Origin: Ustulina deusta
Taxonomy: Eukaryota; Ascomycota; Sordariomycetes; Xylariales; Xylariaceae
Assembly (NCBI GenBank): GCA_023159155.1
Contig: JAJNNX010000031.1
Span: 1-64,000, forward strand
Reading direction: 5' to 3'
Length of the DNA: 64,000 bases
In this document: positions 24,388-36,003 of the stretch, piece after piece
Numbering within the stretch: position 1 is the first letter of the stretch
Layout: every line of letters begins with the position of its first letter
The notes under the pieces: model-generated
What the model was told of the DNA's origin: nothing
Database searches by the model: none
Seen by the model: the letters and a program-made list of their open reading frames with translations, nothing else
Made by a program: the position numbers and the translations under genes

Positions 24388-25654
24388 TGTTCTTCGATTG
24401 ATCCGAGGCTGCTTCTCTTTTCATGTGTCTTTCAAGCCTCTTTTTCTCTCGTTCCGATTCCTGACCCGCCTGTCTAGCTTCACGAAGCTGATTTGGGGTC
24501 ATAGGTATTACTAAAGGATCATACTTCGAGAACACGTTCCATATTTCCCCTCTCAGCTCTTTTCCATGAACATCTATTATGAATCGGTTAAGCCCTTCTA
24601 AGCTTGGAAGGGATACCCAGCCGTAGTTACCACCTGTAGCTATCCCTACTGCCACAGGGTCATATGTATAGAAAATATCGAATAGTTGATCCCAATGTGG
24701 GAGAATAGCACTGAGAGGTTTCCCTTGTACGTAGACCCGAGTTGTAAAGGGATAGAGCTCGTTCGGGCTAGGAGCGCGACCATTCCAGAACCTTCGCACT
24801 CCGCCTCGTTCTTTCCTTCGTCCAGTTTCAATCTGTAATGTAGTGCCTTCCTGAAATCGTAGGAGGTTGACGAGGACGGCTAACTCACGGATGGTGTCAT
24901 CGGCAGGATTGTGACCAGATTTCCTGCCACGCATCGCCAGGTCACCTGGCGCAAAACCGAATGCACGAAGCGTATCGCGTAAGCCGTGCGTAATCTTCGG
25001 TTCGGAGATTTCCATTACAACCTCTTGCAAGTCAACCCATGACGAAAAGAACTGAAAAATCGAGCCGAGGTGTGATGCAATCGTCGTAAATTCGAAGACT
25101 AGATCGAATCCTACTAGAACTAAAGGCGAGTCGAAACGCCGCTGAATCGACTTAAGGAGAGCGACTAGCGCTGCCTCAGTCTGTGCGGGCTCGATCTCTT
25201 GAAGCTGGCCGAAATAACATGTGTCTCTTGGCCCTGAGATCTGCCTCTTCCCTTTGAGTCGAAGCCAGTAACATTCGATCGTGTTCTGTTCAAAAAAAGT
25301 CTGTAACCTCTGGCTTTGAGAGCAAGCAGCGTCTGGAATTGGTATCGTAATAGCAGGGGGGAAAGGAAGAACCGCAATGCCAATATCTGTGATGCCGAGC
25401 GGTTCGTCTGCCTTGGTAGAAAGACCTTCGAAATCTATCGCTACAAAAGTACAGGGGGACTTGACGCTGTCTTTCAATGCGTTAAGGTTGGCGATATTTC
25501 TTCGCCAGAGGGTTTGCCAATGTTTCGTCTTGAAGTGGCGGCACGTTTCGTGGTATCGCATTTTTGGCTTGTCGGTTTGGCTCAGTGTAGGCAGGAACAA
25601 TATGATGCTGCGTGTTGCCAAGCTAGCCACTGACAACGGTAGACACCGACCCAA
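24380..25654 (-). CDS. DEDDh exonuclease-like protein (RNase H fold)
   Basis: A single-exon 424-aa protein. It shows the three exonuclease motifs in order: Exo I FVAIDFEGL (Asp74, Glu76), Exo II VGFDLVFEF (Asp184) and Exo III HNPADD (His248, Asp252/253). The family is the DEDDh 3'-5' exonuclease superfamily; fungal members include the Gfd2/YDR514C-like group and QIP, the QDE-2-interacting exonuclease of quelling. I cannot tell which subgroup this is. A charged, coiled-coil-like C-terminus follows the domain. Met32 (MRYHETCRHF) is an alternative start, since the first 31 residues are hydrophobic and may be untranslated. All predicted metal ligands are present, so activity is plausible. It converges on the broken ORF at 24387. 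Confidence 0.8.
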   Translation of the reverse strand: MGRCLPLSVASLATRSIILFLPTLSQTDKPKMRYHETCRHFKTKHWQTLWRRNIANLNALKDSVKSPCTFVAIDFEGLSTKADEPLGITDIGIAVLPFPPAITIPIPDAACSQSQRLQTFFEQNTIECYWLRLKGKRQISGPRDTCYFGQLQEIEPAQTEAALVALLKSIQRRFDSPLVLVGFDLVFEFTTIASHLGSIFQFFSSWVDLQEVVMEISEPKITHGLRDTLRAFGFAPGDLAMRGRKSGHNPADDTIRELAVLVNLLRFQEGTTLQIETGRRKERGGVRRFWNGRAPSPNELYPFTTRVYVQGKPLSAILPHWDQLFDIFYTYDPVAVGIATGGNYGWVSLPSLEGLNRFIIDVHGKELRGEIWNVFSKYDPLVIPMTPNQLREARQAGQESEREKKRLERHMKREAASDQSKNTN

Positions 25655-26150
25655 GCCGGCAATGAAATGGAGAACTAGCGCTGTGCTTACCGTGTATAGA
25701 AGAGCGGCTCTACATCTGCTTTATGGCCCCCTATTGCTTCTGTAGCCGGATATTAGCCAATTGCATGTCGCGTACTCGTAGCTCACGCACTGTTTACATA
25801 CCAAAAACAAGGTTGAGATGTCTCTCACACATGAGCTTCTTGTCAGGACGGCTAGTAAGTATATCTTCAGTGTATAGAGGTCGAGGTGGAACTCGCGGCT
25901 TGGTTGACGGATGATTGAAGCGGTCGAAGGTGTAGTTATGGCAGCTGTGTTCACCCAATTCAGCAAATTCTGGTTGCTCGGACTTTGCGGTTCAAGTGTC
26001 AATAAGCGCGAGGATGGTGAAGCTTATTGCGTATGTGAAGGTACATGAAGAGAGATGTACCGCCAAAGTCTCAGACTAGCGCTAAAATAATTCGAACTTA
26101 TACCCTTTAACTATTGAACTGTCAATCAACACCCCCCTCTGGTGCAAGTA
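25655..26150. other. Intergenic region before the TIR transposon
   Basis: No supported gene; short open frames on both strands lack any signature. It includes the upstream region of the exonuclease-like gene and ends at the TA target site of the transposon. Confidence 0.45.
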
Positions 26151-26152
26151 TA

Positions 26153-28051
26153 AGCTAACACCCCCCCTTGCGAACCACCCCATTGCGACCCAGCCACCAA
26201 AATAGCCACCCACCAACTTTCGAAGCTATTATTTATAGCATAATATAGTATTTATAGCTAACTTTAGTATTTTTATTAAATATTAAAATATTCTAACCTT
26301 AATTATATTTTTAGTTTTTGTTTTTTTTGTTTTTAGTACGTTTTTGTCCTTAGTTTTATTTATATATAACGTTTACTATTATAATTTTTGTTTGATTTGT
26401 TATATATAAGTTATATAAATAAAACAATAATTAAATAGCAATTTAATTAATTTATGTTTTAATATAGTTTTTTTAGCTAGTTTAGCTTTTAATAGCTTAA
26501 CGTATGTTTTTAAAATTATAATTTTTTTAGCTTTTTAGTTAAAAGCTTTGCTAGCTTTTATAAAAAATAATTTTTATAGTAAGTTATTAAAAAAAAAGTA
26601 GTGTTTAGCTAATTTTTAAGTTGTATATTATAAATTTTAGTTTTTTATAAATATTGCAATTTTTATTTAGCTTAGTTTAAGCTAATATTTAAGTATTTTA
26701 GATTAATTAGTTAATATAAATATTAGTTAAACTTTATAAGTAATATTTTTATTTTTAAATATAATATATTTTAAAAATAATAATAATTAAATATTTTTTA
26801 ATTATATTTTAATTATTATTTATATTTTTTTAATAATTTTTAGTAATAAAATAGTATTATAAGTTTATTTATATATTATAATTATGTTTTTTTTTAAAAA
26901 TATAATACTAAAGTAGTTTTTAAATATTTTTTTAATTTTATTTTTAAACTTTTTTTTTTATAAACTAAAAATTCTAATATTTAATGCTTATATAATATAG
27001 CTATAATATAGTTTATAAAAAACAAGCTATAAAAAGTTATTATTTATATATAAATTATAGCTATTATATATTAATATAATTTATATATTATTAAAACAGC
27101 TTTAAACAAATAAAATAAAAATATTAATAAGCTAATTAATAGTAATAAAATTATAAGTTTATTTATTAAGCAAAGTTCTAAACTACTAGTTTTTAAATAA
27201 ACTGCGATTTATATTTAAAAACTATTAATTTTAAATATTAACTTTTTTAAAAATAAATAGTAGTAATAAAGCAATATTTTTATTATTAATATACTTAAAA
27301 AATATTATTTATTTGCTTTTTTTAATATTTTTTTAAAGCTATATATATTAAAGCTTTATAAATAACTTAATAACTTTTTTTTATGCTTTAGCTAATATTT
27401 ATTTTATTAGTATTAAAAAATTATTCTAAAAATATATTTATTAGTTTAAAAGTTTTAAAATATTTAAAAAATAGTTTAATATTAGCTATAGTTGCTTTAT
27501 TAATATATAAATAGCTAATAAATATTAATTTAGTAGTTTTTAGTTTAAAATTAAAAAAACAAAAATATATATATTATAATTTTCTAAATATTTTAAAGTT
27601 TTTAAAAGCTAATAGTATATGTTTAGCTATATATTTAAATTTGATTATTAAAAACATAAAGTTTAATTTAGCTTAATTTATAGTTTAATTAGTTAGTTTA
27701 GTTTTAAAATATATAAATAAGATCTAAAAGTATTAGTATAATTATTTTTTAGTTAAAATATTATTAAAGTAGTAGTATATATATAACTAGTTAAAACTTT
27801 ATTAAATAACTATTTATTTTTATAAAGTACTAAGTTAAGCAGTATAAACTATAGCTATTATATATTATTAGTTGTTATATAAAAATATTGCAATAAAAAA
27901 AAGTTAATTCTAAAGAAAATAAAGGTAAAAAGAGAATATAAGAACTAAACATAGTTGCGTTATTTAATAAATTTTAATTGAGGTGGTTAGGGTTAGTAGC
28001 GCGTTTTTAGCTGGGTTGCGATAGGGTGGTTCGCAAGGGGGGGTGTTAGCT
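26153..28051 (-). mobile_element. TIR DNA transposon, copy 1 (Tc1/mariner or Fot1-like)
   Basis: A 1899-bp element bounded by inverted repeats starting AGCTAACACCCCCCCTTGCG, about 40 bp long. It is flanked by TA on each side (26151-26152 and 28052-28053). The ends are GC-rich and intact while the interior is almost pure AT with no open frame, as expected of RIP. TA duplication and a size near 1.9 kb fit the Tc1/mariner superfamily, where fungal Fot1/pogo-like elements belong. No transposase motif could be read, so the superfamily is inferred. The second copy at 33770 lies in the opposite orientation. Confidence 0.85.
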
Positions 28052-29443
28052 TATGTGCCTGCATGGTTATTTCGACATACGAGCTCTCATGGGCAAACCT
28101 AAAATACCGAGCCAGAAGCAAGAGAATTGTGATATCTCACTTACGTCTATCTAGGTAGCGTCTGTGGGAAGCTATTAGCACATTCACCGACTTACGTGTT
28201 ACGGAACATAACTGCAGCAATATATGGCAGCACGACTAAAACTAGAACGTAGTCAAGTCGGGCGCTTGACCTGTCTGCAGGCATTATATACGTACCGTGA
28301 CATAACGGCCCTCTAAATGCCCCGTTGGAAATGTGTGTGTAGAAATACAGACCTGGCTTACCTACGAAAAATTCGTAAGTCGATGTATGTGCGTACCCCA
28401 TCGCAACCTTGTTACACAACCATAACAGGGGTCCTTCGCGCTAAAGCCAAAATAGGAAGGGACATGGGGTTTCCTAATTGGGAGCCTGCATCTGTTGCAA
28501 AGAAGGGTGCGGCGAAAGAAATCCTTCGCTCTACTCCAGTCGTTCCTCCTTCCGTTAAAAACAAGGCCCTAGGGAAATGGCCAACAGCAGCGCGGGCGTC
28601 TCTACTGATTGAAACTCTGGTTCCTTAGCACTACGGCGGCCGCTTTGGCTATTAGTTGCCCGTTGCTCCGTTTTAGACCCGGCACTCCAACCCGGCAATC
28701 GATCTACCCTAAGTAAGTAAGCATCTTCCTTTGTCGTAGCTCTTCACTTAGTCTCATGTCGACTTTTTGCCATTTCTGCAGCAACCTAGGCACCATCCGG
28801 CATCCGTGAGACACCCTTTCTTTGCGCTCTCCTTGTCCCTCAACGATCCATGGACCCGGAATACCATCACACCAAAACATTGCGGCTCGCCCTGACTCGT
28901 CTTGTCTATTTGATCCTAGCACCAACTTCGCATCTTTCTTTCTCCTTGTTTGCTATCATGGAGGCTGCGATACGCCCGTTTGACACCCCGCCAGAACAAA
29001 GGGCAACGGTGCGTGCCACCTTACGGCCGCAGCTCTGTGTCGTTCCACCTCCTGGAAAGGATGTCAACCACGTTACTTTCCATCTTTTCTTTTTTTTAGC
29101 AGGACAACACTGGCTAATACCTTTAATAAGGATGCATTAAAGTCTTCCCGGTACAAATACTGGCATTTTAATGGTAACTCGATAGTGACCGGGTTTTCCT
29201 TGATATCTAGTCTCGTGCTCCCCTTCACTCGATATTTCTCAAGTGATGGTGATTGGAGTCTGAGCAAATATGTGAGCCTTACGCAAGACTCATCTTCTCC
29301 TAGCTTATTGGGGCGAAATTCTGTCCCAGCGGAAGGCTTGGTATAATTAGAAGCCGGCCTCCAGCCAGTACACACGTTGGATTTTCTAAAAGGGTTAGGT
29401 AGGATCAATTTGAGCGAAGGTCGCCTATAGCGCTATTATGATT
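28052..29443. other. Intergenic region
   Basis: No gene is firmly supported. A 103-codon plus-strand frame (28317-28628) is basic and has no recognised domain, and several small frames follow near 28700-29400. It contains the 3' flank of the SDR gene. Confidence 0.4.
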
Positions 29444-30394
29444 TTAGGTAGCCCTTTTCTGGGCCCGGTGAGACCAGGAGGGAAGTGCTGTCTGGGACTC
29501 CAGGCAAGCTCCAGATTCCAGATCTTCAAGTAGCAACGGTTGCACTGGAGTCCATCCAAGCTGCTCTCTCGTCTTGGCACTCGATGCCGGGTTATCGGCT
29601 CCCATTGCAACAGCCATCGGCCCAAAAACCTCCAGTGCTTCACCCTGTGACATGATGGCGACAGGAACATCGAGCTTCTTCCCAAGTACTTCCGCGATGT
29701 CTTTCGTACGCAGTCCTTCCTGAGCTACTGGGTGAAATACAGACCCCGCCTTGCCTTTTTCCAGCGCAAGCCGATAAGCTTGCGCAACATCGAGAGTGTG
29801 TGTCGCAGGCCAGCGATTCTCCCCAGCACCCAAGTACGGAACTATTCCCTTCGCCTGCACCGCCGCTAACATGAGCGCCACAAAACCAAGGCCGCCTTCG
29901 CCGTACACACTTGGAAGCCGCATCACTGAGACCCGTACCCCTTTCTCTGCGAATGCTAATGCAACCGGCTCGGAAAGGCCACGGAATCTGCCGAACGGGT
30001 CATTTTCGTCATATGTTTGATCCTCGGTTCCGATCTGACCTTTGGTAAGCAGCATTGTTCCAGAGCTGATTACAAAAGCACGGTTTCCGCCTGCCGCTTC
30101 CAACGAAGACCCCATCGCTTCGATGGCGGCTCGGTCAATAGCGCAGCAACCGGCATAGTCTTCCATATGGTGTACGAATGCCAGGTGCGCAACGCCATCG
30201 CAGTCGGAAGCAGCTTTCTTGAGAATATCCAGATCAGTCAACGTGCCACGCTGAACCTCGGCACCGAGACTCTTGAGCTCATCAGCGGCAGTATTGCTAC
30301 GGGCAAGGCCAAGAACCCGATGTCCCTGGGACAGCAACTCTTTCGTGACCGCCTTGCCAATGGTGCCGCTCGCGCCAGTAACGAAGACTCTCAT
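29444..30394 (-). CDS. NAD(P)-dependent epimerase/dehydratase-like SDR
   Basis: An uninterrupted 316-aa protein of typical length for extended SDRs. The N-terminus MRVFVTGASGTIGKAV is the Rossmann dinucleotide-binding motif (TGxxGxxG), followed by ARSNTAA and a DCDGVAHLA segment. VISSGTMLL stands at the catalytic-serine strand, then MRLPSVYGEGG. The usual YxxxK is replaced by an RGLSEPVAL-type segment, as in atypical or fungal SDR5-like members, so the chemistry is uncertain. It is a soluble, probably cytosolic oxidoreductase acting on an unknown substrate. The start is the first Met, directly before the Rossmann strand. It is divergent from the Zn2Cys6 regulator at 30907, with 512 bp between the starts. 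Confidence 0.88.
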   Translation of the reverse strand: MRVFVTGASGTIGKAVTKELLSQGHRVLGLARSNTAADELKSLGAEVQRGTLTDLDILKKAASDCDGVAHLAFVHHMEDYAGCCAIDRAAIEAMGSSLEAAGGNRAFVISSGTMLLTKGQIGTEDQTYDENDPFGRFRGLSEPVALAFAEKGVRVSVMRLPSVYGEGGLGFVALMLAAVQAKGIVPYLGAGENRWPATHTLDVAQAYRLALEKGKAGSVFHPVAQEGLRTKDIAEVLGKKLDVPVAIMSQGEALEVFGPMAVAMGADNPASSAKTREQLGWTPVQPLLLEDLESGACLESQTALPSWSHRAQKRAT

Positions 30395-30906
30395 GATGGC
30401 GGACGTTTTAGTTAGTTAGTCATGAGATTCAAGAAGAGATTGGTGGTGTCGAGTTTCAGTTATGCTGGCGAAGGACTTCGTTGAGAGGAAGTTGTCTCGG
30501 AGTTTCTAGGAGCATCAGGCTTTCCTTAAATACATGTTCACTTGCTCACTAGCCGAGCAATATTACAAAACTACATAACTTGCGGATTCCACAGAGTCTA
30601 CTTAATGCCATTAAATCCATATTTTCTGCGGCTCATCCGATACGCTTCTGTGTCGAGCTTAGACGGCGGCTTCAGGAGAAGTTGGTCCATGAGCCAATCA
30701 GAGCCTTCAGCACCCGAGCAATAGCTAGTGCGGAATCATGGACGCCAAGGGTGAGGCTTCGATAGCCGAAAGAGGGTTAGCGTAGGAGAGCCTGGCAGCG
30801 AGACGAAACTTCCACTGGGCCTCTACTTCTTCGGCATCCAATCCCTTCAACTCCGGAAAAAAATCACATAACTAGGCTGCTCGCAGCAGCGGAATGCAAA
30901 CGAAGC
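30395..30906. promoter_or_regulatory. Shared divergent promoter region
   Basis: These 512 bp separate the start codons of the SDR gene (minus) and the Zn2Cys6 regulator (plus), so both promoters must lie here. I see no clear inverted CGG pair that would name the regulator's own site. Small open frames inside have no signature. Confidence 0.5.
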
Positions 30907-32317
30907 ATGGCTTCGACCGGCCCAAAACAGGGTCCGGATCGCAGGACTTTGCGGAGGTCTAGATTTGGCTGCCGAAATTGCAAGCTCAGAAAAATCAAGG
31001 TGGATGGACTTTTCCCTCCCTCAAAGCTGTGCTTAGCTGAACGAATTTCTCCGATCTTCTAGTGCGATGAAGGCAAACCACAGTGCAAGAGATGCAGTTC
31101 ATTCGGGCTAGTATGCAACTTCATGCCTAATGTTCCCGATCTGCAGCCCGTTGCCGATGACTTGATAAGAGCATCGGTCGTTCGAGGAGCAGAGCCTCAA
31201 CCTCCTCTCACCGGAACTGTTTGGACATCTGACGCATCAACATACTATCAGTTGGACGCAAAGTGCCAAGATTTTGTCACCCGGTATCTAGGACGAAGTC
31301 TCATTACTCCAGATGACCCCAATATGGTAGAGGTTAACCGCAAGCTGCTGAGATTAGCCTTCACGGTACGTCCTATCAAACAATTCTTCTCACCTACATT
31401 CGGGATATATTACACGTTTCGGAACTTGAGATGTGCTAACAAAGGGCTTCCAGTACCCTTTCTTAATGCACGCCTCTCTAGCGGTGGCGCTTGCATATGA
31501 CCGCTATCAGAACAGCTCGTTGGGCAGCCGTCGCACTCTAGAAGAGTGTTATCACTGGTCTCAAAGCACGGTTCTATTCAACAGACGATTACGGGAGCCT
31601 ATTGAAACGAAAGATAAGGATCCAATCTGGGGCACTGCGGCTGCTTTAGCGATATTGTCCTTCTCGTCCCCTGATGAGTGGCCTCTAAAGCCCCCTGACC
31701 CCTCCGATTTGGAATGGTTGCGTATGGCCAAGGGCAAAATGTCATTGTGGCGCATAATTAACCCGCTACGGCCGGACAGTCTTTTTCGTGTCATGGCATC
31801 CACATTCGCTGATATGCACTCACCTTTGCCCGAGAAAGGCATAGATGGCATACCGAGGGCCTTGGCTATAGTGTGTCATCTCGAAAACTCATCTACGGCG
31901 GAAAGCAATCCATATTTCAATGCCGCCCACGCGGTGTCGCAGATCCAGGGCCTCTCGGATAGCCAGGTCACAACAGGTCATACCCAGCTCTTTACATGCA
32001 GCATCCAGGCCTCTTTCAAATCCCTACTGAGGGGGAAAGACCCTGTCGCGCTTTTGTTGTTATATCTCTGGTATCGCAAAGCAGGTCAAAGTATCTGGTG
32101 GATTGAACTTAGGGCTCGAGTGGAATGCCCCGCTATATGCTCATACCTACAGCTATATCACAAAGGATACGGTGCCGTTCATGCGTTCCTTCCAGGAGGC
32201 TCTCTCGCTGATAACTGGAGGCAGTCAGACCTTCGAGGTCCTGAGCTCCATTCGAGTTCGGAAATGTTAGCAGAAAGCGCTACAAGGATGCGCAGTAAGA
32301 TTATCAGTAGGAAATAA
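30907..32317 (+). CDS. Zn2Cys6 transcription factor (419 aa), intact
   Basis: Three exons: 30907-30999, 31063-31365 and 31454-32317, with introns of 63 and 88 bp. The first donor is GTGGAT, which is weak; the second is GTACGT. All phases close. The intron falls inside the zinc cluster, and the spliced protein has Cys22, 25, 32, 39, 42 and 49 with spacing CX2CX6CX6CX2CX6C, the fungal binuclear cluster. A fungal-TF-type C-terminal region follows (YPFLMHASLAVALAYDRYQ at the start of exon 3, and LLYLWYRKAGQSIWWIELRA further on). It is a nuclear regulator, and its divergent partner is the SDR gene. It lacks the frameshifts of the regulator fossil at 20299. Function is inferred from the domain only. 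Confidence 0.85.
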
Positions 32318-33324
32318 ACAAAATTGTTAGAGCCATTGCTATCAAGTCAGCGATGAGAAATTAACTGCGCGCTCTCAAATTCATACTTTTATTTGAACGA
32401 GGACTTTTATCAAGCTAGGAGCATTATAGGTGTAATGATAACATATGAAGGACGCAACAAGAGGTGAAAAGTACAGTAGCATAATAACCATTTTAAATAT
32501 CAACTAGTTAATATAGGCTAGTTATTGGAAAGTAATATTATTTAATATTCTATGTTAGCCTATCGGAGAAGGTGAGGCGTCATATAAAAGGCATATTTTT
32601 TATGGAACTCCATGCATGAAGAAAAAGGAAGCTAATTTTGTAACTACGCTCACAGAGATTTCTTATTGGTCCAGAAAGGGGTCTATAAAAATGATATCGA
32701 ATTGAATACTGCTAATACCTAGTCTTCGGCCGAGTCCACTCGTGTATTGTGCTAAGTAACAACGTTTACCCTATAATGACTCTCTCCATTCCAGCATACA
32801 GCTAGTCCTCTGCTGGCCCATCTTCGCCTACGAGAATGGCCTCGTGCGTACACAGTGGAATGGAATCAGTGCATTCAACAGCGAGGTTCGAAAGCTAGAT
32901 CTAATGGTATATCGAACTTTCGTTGGTAAAGATGAAGTGACGGACGATTATTGAAGGGGACAATGTGAGTAGGCTCACGTATATGGGGTACTCACCTTGC
33001 CCTTACACCAGGAGATAGGCTATCCCTATTACACTTCCGAGTACAATTTACATATAGTTTAGTATGGGGAATCAAGTAATGAAGGGAGAATATAACTTAA
33101 TTGAATGATTACTATGGAAAGAGTGTAACTGTTGCGATCCTTTCTTTACTTTTCTTGTTGTTTAGCACCCCCTTTTTGTCCGTTTAGCCACTCAACCCAT
33201 CCACTCCAATTATAGTAGGTAGTTCTAGGAGCCTATGTCGAAGTAGTGTGAGTGGGATAGAGTGGCTTGATATAAGGAAAAGCCACCTTATGGCTTTTCA
33301 TATGGGAAATGTATAAAACGCTAT
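32318..33324. other. Repeat-rich intergenic region
   Basis: No gene. A segment at 32755-32840 is similar on the minus strand to the tail of the kinase pseudogene at 43075-43150. Around 32965-33130 an LTR-like stretch starts TGTGAGTAGG and shares the CCAGGAGATAGGC and GGGGAATCAA blocks with the family A LTRs, as a diverged relative. Confidence 0.5.
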
Positions 33325-33622
33325 TGAAGTGGGCAACTGTAAATAGCTGTTCACAACATATTATAGTGATATGACAGCGCCCCTACACTAGGAGATAGGC
33401 CAAACCTACACTTCCTAGCATAGTAATCACTCTATTCTCTTAGGGAATCAATTGACCAAGTGTATGAAATGAGAAATATGAGTTCATTCGCAGTGCTAGT
33501 TAAGTTTTGCGTGTTCTAACAAAATTCCCATGAAATTAACGCCCATGGTGTTTATACCCCATACGAGAAAAGCCGCCAAGTGGCTCGTACGTACTAGCCC
33601 CTGTGATCCACTCACCACTTCA
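33325..33622 (+). mobile_element. LTR of family A, copy 2 (298 bp)
   Basis: Same termini as the copy at 23923 (TGAAGTGGGCAACTG at the start, CACCACTTCA at the end) and strong similarity throughout. I see no clean target duplication. The dispersed repeat begins about 25 bp downstream, so the right flank may belong to an element rather than host DNA. Confidence 0.72.
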
Positions 33623-33644
33623 TGTATTATGAAGGAATTACCAA

Positions 33645-33767
33645 CGACCCCCAGAAAGTGGCTTGCAGGGCCAAAAAGATGTTGTATTGTCAATGGAGGG
33701 GTCCCAGTCGTAGAGTGGCCAACTAAATACAGTGGGAATCTGACTGTGCCTTCCCCATCCTTTACGC
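33645..33767 (+). repeat. Dispersed repeat, copy 2, interrupted by the TIR transposon
   Basis: Carries the same AAAAAGATGTTGTATTGT core and the CTTTACGC tail as the copy at 43825. Its continuation (ACCAGCACCTTCCCACT) resumes at 35966 on the other side of the transposon, so this repeat was the insertion target. Confidence 0.7.
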
Positions 33768-33769
33768 TA

Positions 33770-35964
33770 AGCTAACACCCCCCCTTGCGAACCACCCCAT
33801 CGCGACCCAGCTAAAAACGCGCTACTAACCCCAACCACCTCAATTAAAAATTGTTAAATAACGCGACCGCGTTCAGTTCTTATGTTCTCTTTTTACCCTT
33901 ATTTTCTTTAGAATTAACTCTTTTTTATTGCAATACCTTTATATAGTGCAGCAGGGCTGGTGCTAGCGGCCCGCTGGCAGCTGCGAATGTGGCTGTACGT
34001 CAATTGTTAGCCGTATTCGGGCCGCCCGCGGCCCGAATCGGCTGATCTTCGGCTGCATTCAGGGGTTCGAATAGCTATAAAAGCCTTCGAACTTCTCAGA
34101 GCAACACTTACTTCACACGCATAGCATTCATACCAGTTTTCTAGTAGCAGGCGCTCTAGTTTGTTTTTGTTGTTTTTAGTTGTTTTAGTGTCGAGTTGCC
34201 CCGTCCTTCTTCAATAGCAACTAATAGCATGCAGCAATTATAGTTCGTATTGCTTAACTTAGTACTTCGCAAAAACAAGCAACTATTTAATAAAATATTA
34301 ACTAGTTATATATATACTACTGCTTTAATAGCATTCCAACTAAAAAGTAGTTATACTAATATTTTTAGATCTTATTTTTATACTTTAAAACTAAACTAGC
34401 TAATTAAGCTATAAGTTAGGCTAAGCTAAGCTTTATATTTTTAATAATCAAATTTAAATATATAGCTAAATATATATTATTAGTTTTTAGAAACCCTAAA
34501 ATACTCGGAAAATTATAATATATATATTTTTTTTTTATAATCCTAAGCTAAAAACTGCTAGATTAATATCTATTAATTATTTATATATTAATAAAGCAAC
34601 TATAACTAATATTAAACTATTTTTTGAACGTTTTAAAGCTTCTAAACTAGCAAATATATTTTTAAAACAATTTTTTAATGCTAACAAAATAAATATTAGC
34701 TAAAGCGTAGAAAAAAGTTATTAAGTTATTTATAAAGCTTTAATATATATAGCTTTAAAAAAAAACGTTAAAAAAAACAAATAAATAATATTTCTTAAAT
34801 ATATTAGTAATAAAAATATTGCTTTATTACTACTGCTTATTTTTAAAAAAGTTAATATTTAAAATTAATAGTTTTTAAATATAAATTATAGTTTATTTAA
34901 AAATTAGTAGTTTAAAACTTTATTTAATAAATAGACCTATAATTTTATTACTATTAATTAGCTTATTAATATTTTTATTTTATTTATTTAAAGCTATTTT
35001 AGTAATATATAAGTTATATTAATATATAATAACTATAATTTATATATAAATAACAATTTTTTATAGCTTTATTTTTTAAACAAAATATAGCTTGTTTTTT
35101 ATAAACTATACTGCAGCTATATTATATAAGCATTAAATATTAAAGTTTTTAGTTTGTTAAAAAAAAAGCTTAAAAATAAAGTTAAAAAAATACCTAAAAG
35201 CTGCTTTAGTATTATATTTTTAAAAAAAAATATAATTATAGCATATAAATAGGTTTGCAATACTGTTTTATTACTAAAAATTATTAAAAAAGTATAAATA
35301 ATAGCTAAAATATAGCTAAAAAATATTTAATTGCTATTATTTTTAAAATATATTATGCTTAAAAATAAAAATATTACTTATAAAGTTTAGCTAATACTTA
35401 TATTAACTAATTAACTTAAAACACTTAAATATTAGCTTAGACCAAGCCAAATAAAAATTATAATATTTATAAAAAACTAAAATTTATAGTATACAACTTA
35501 GAAATTAGCTAAGCACTACTTTTTTTTTAATAACCTATTATAAAAGCTATTTTTTATAAAAACTAACAAAGCCTTTAATTAAAAAGCCAAAAAAATTGCA
35601 ATTTTAAAAGTATATATTAAGCTATTAAAAGCTAAACTAGCTAAAAAGATTATATCAAAGCATAAATTAGTCAAATTGCTACCTAGTTATTATTTTATTT
35701 GTATAACCTATGTATAGCAAGTTAAACAAAAATTGCAATAGCAAACACTATATACAAATAAAACTAGGGACAAAAATATACTAAAAACAAAAAAAACAAA
35801 AACTAAAAATATAATTAAGGTTAAAACGTTTTAATATTTAATAAAAACACTAAGGTTAGCTATAAATACTATGTTGTGCTATAAATAATAGCTTCAAAAG
35901 TTGGTGGGTGGCTATTTTGGTGGCTGGGTCGCAATGGGGTGGTTCGCAAGGGGGGGTGTTAGCT
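33770..35964 (+). mobile_element. TIR DNA transposon, copy 2
   Basis: A 2195-bp element with the same inverted repeats as 26153-28051 in the opposite orientation, flanked by TA (33768-33769 and 35965-35966). Without the nested 267-bp LTR and its duplicated target bases it is about 1.92 kb, close to copy 1. Sequence outside the ends is RIP-mutated. The left-end region aligns with the right end of copy 1 for well over 100 bp. Confidence 0.86.
33947..34213. mobile_element. Nested solo LTR (267 bp), family B
   Basis: A GC-rich island that breaks the alignment between the two TIR transposon copies. It begins TGCAGCAGG, ends CTTCTTCA and is flanked by ATAG on both sides (33943-33946 and 34214-34217). 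It contains a TATAAAAG box about 120 bp from the start, as a plus-strand LTR promoter would. It shows no RIP damage, although its host element is saturated with it. Confidence 0.78.
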
Positions 35965-36003
35965 TACCAGCACCTTCCCACTCCCCCTAGCTGGTATTCG
36001 CAT

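Noticed and set aside
25721..26002. A 93-codon minus-strand gene
   Set aside because: There is no signature, and it overlaps an equally open frame on the other strand.
28317..28628. A 103-codon gene
   Set aside because: There is no domain, no splice support and no start context to separate it from chance.
32965..33250. A fourth full family A LTR
   Set aside because: Only two short blocks are shared, the ends do not match, and no target duplication is visible.
34060..34080. GGGGTTCGAAT as a tRNA T-arm
   Set aside because: It lies within the nested LTR; no A box or acceptor stem pairs with it.
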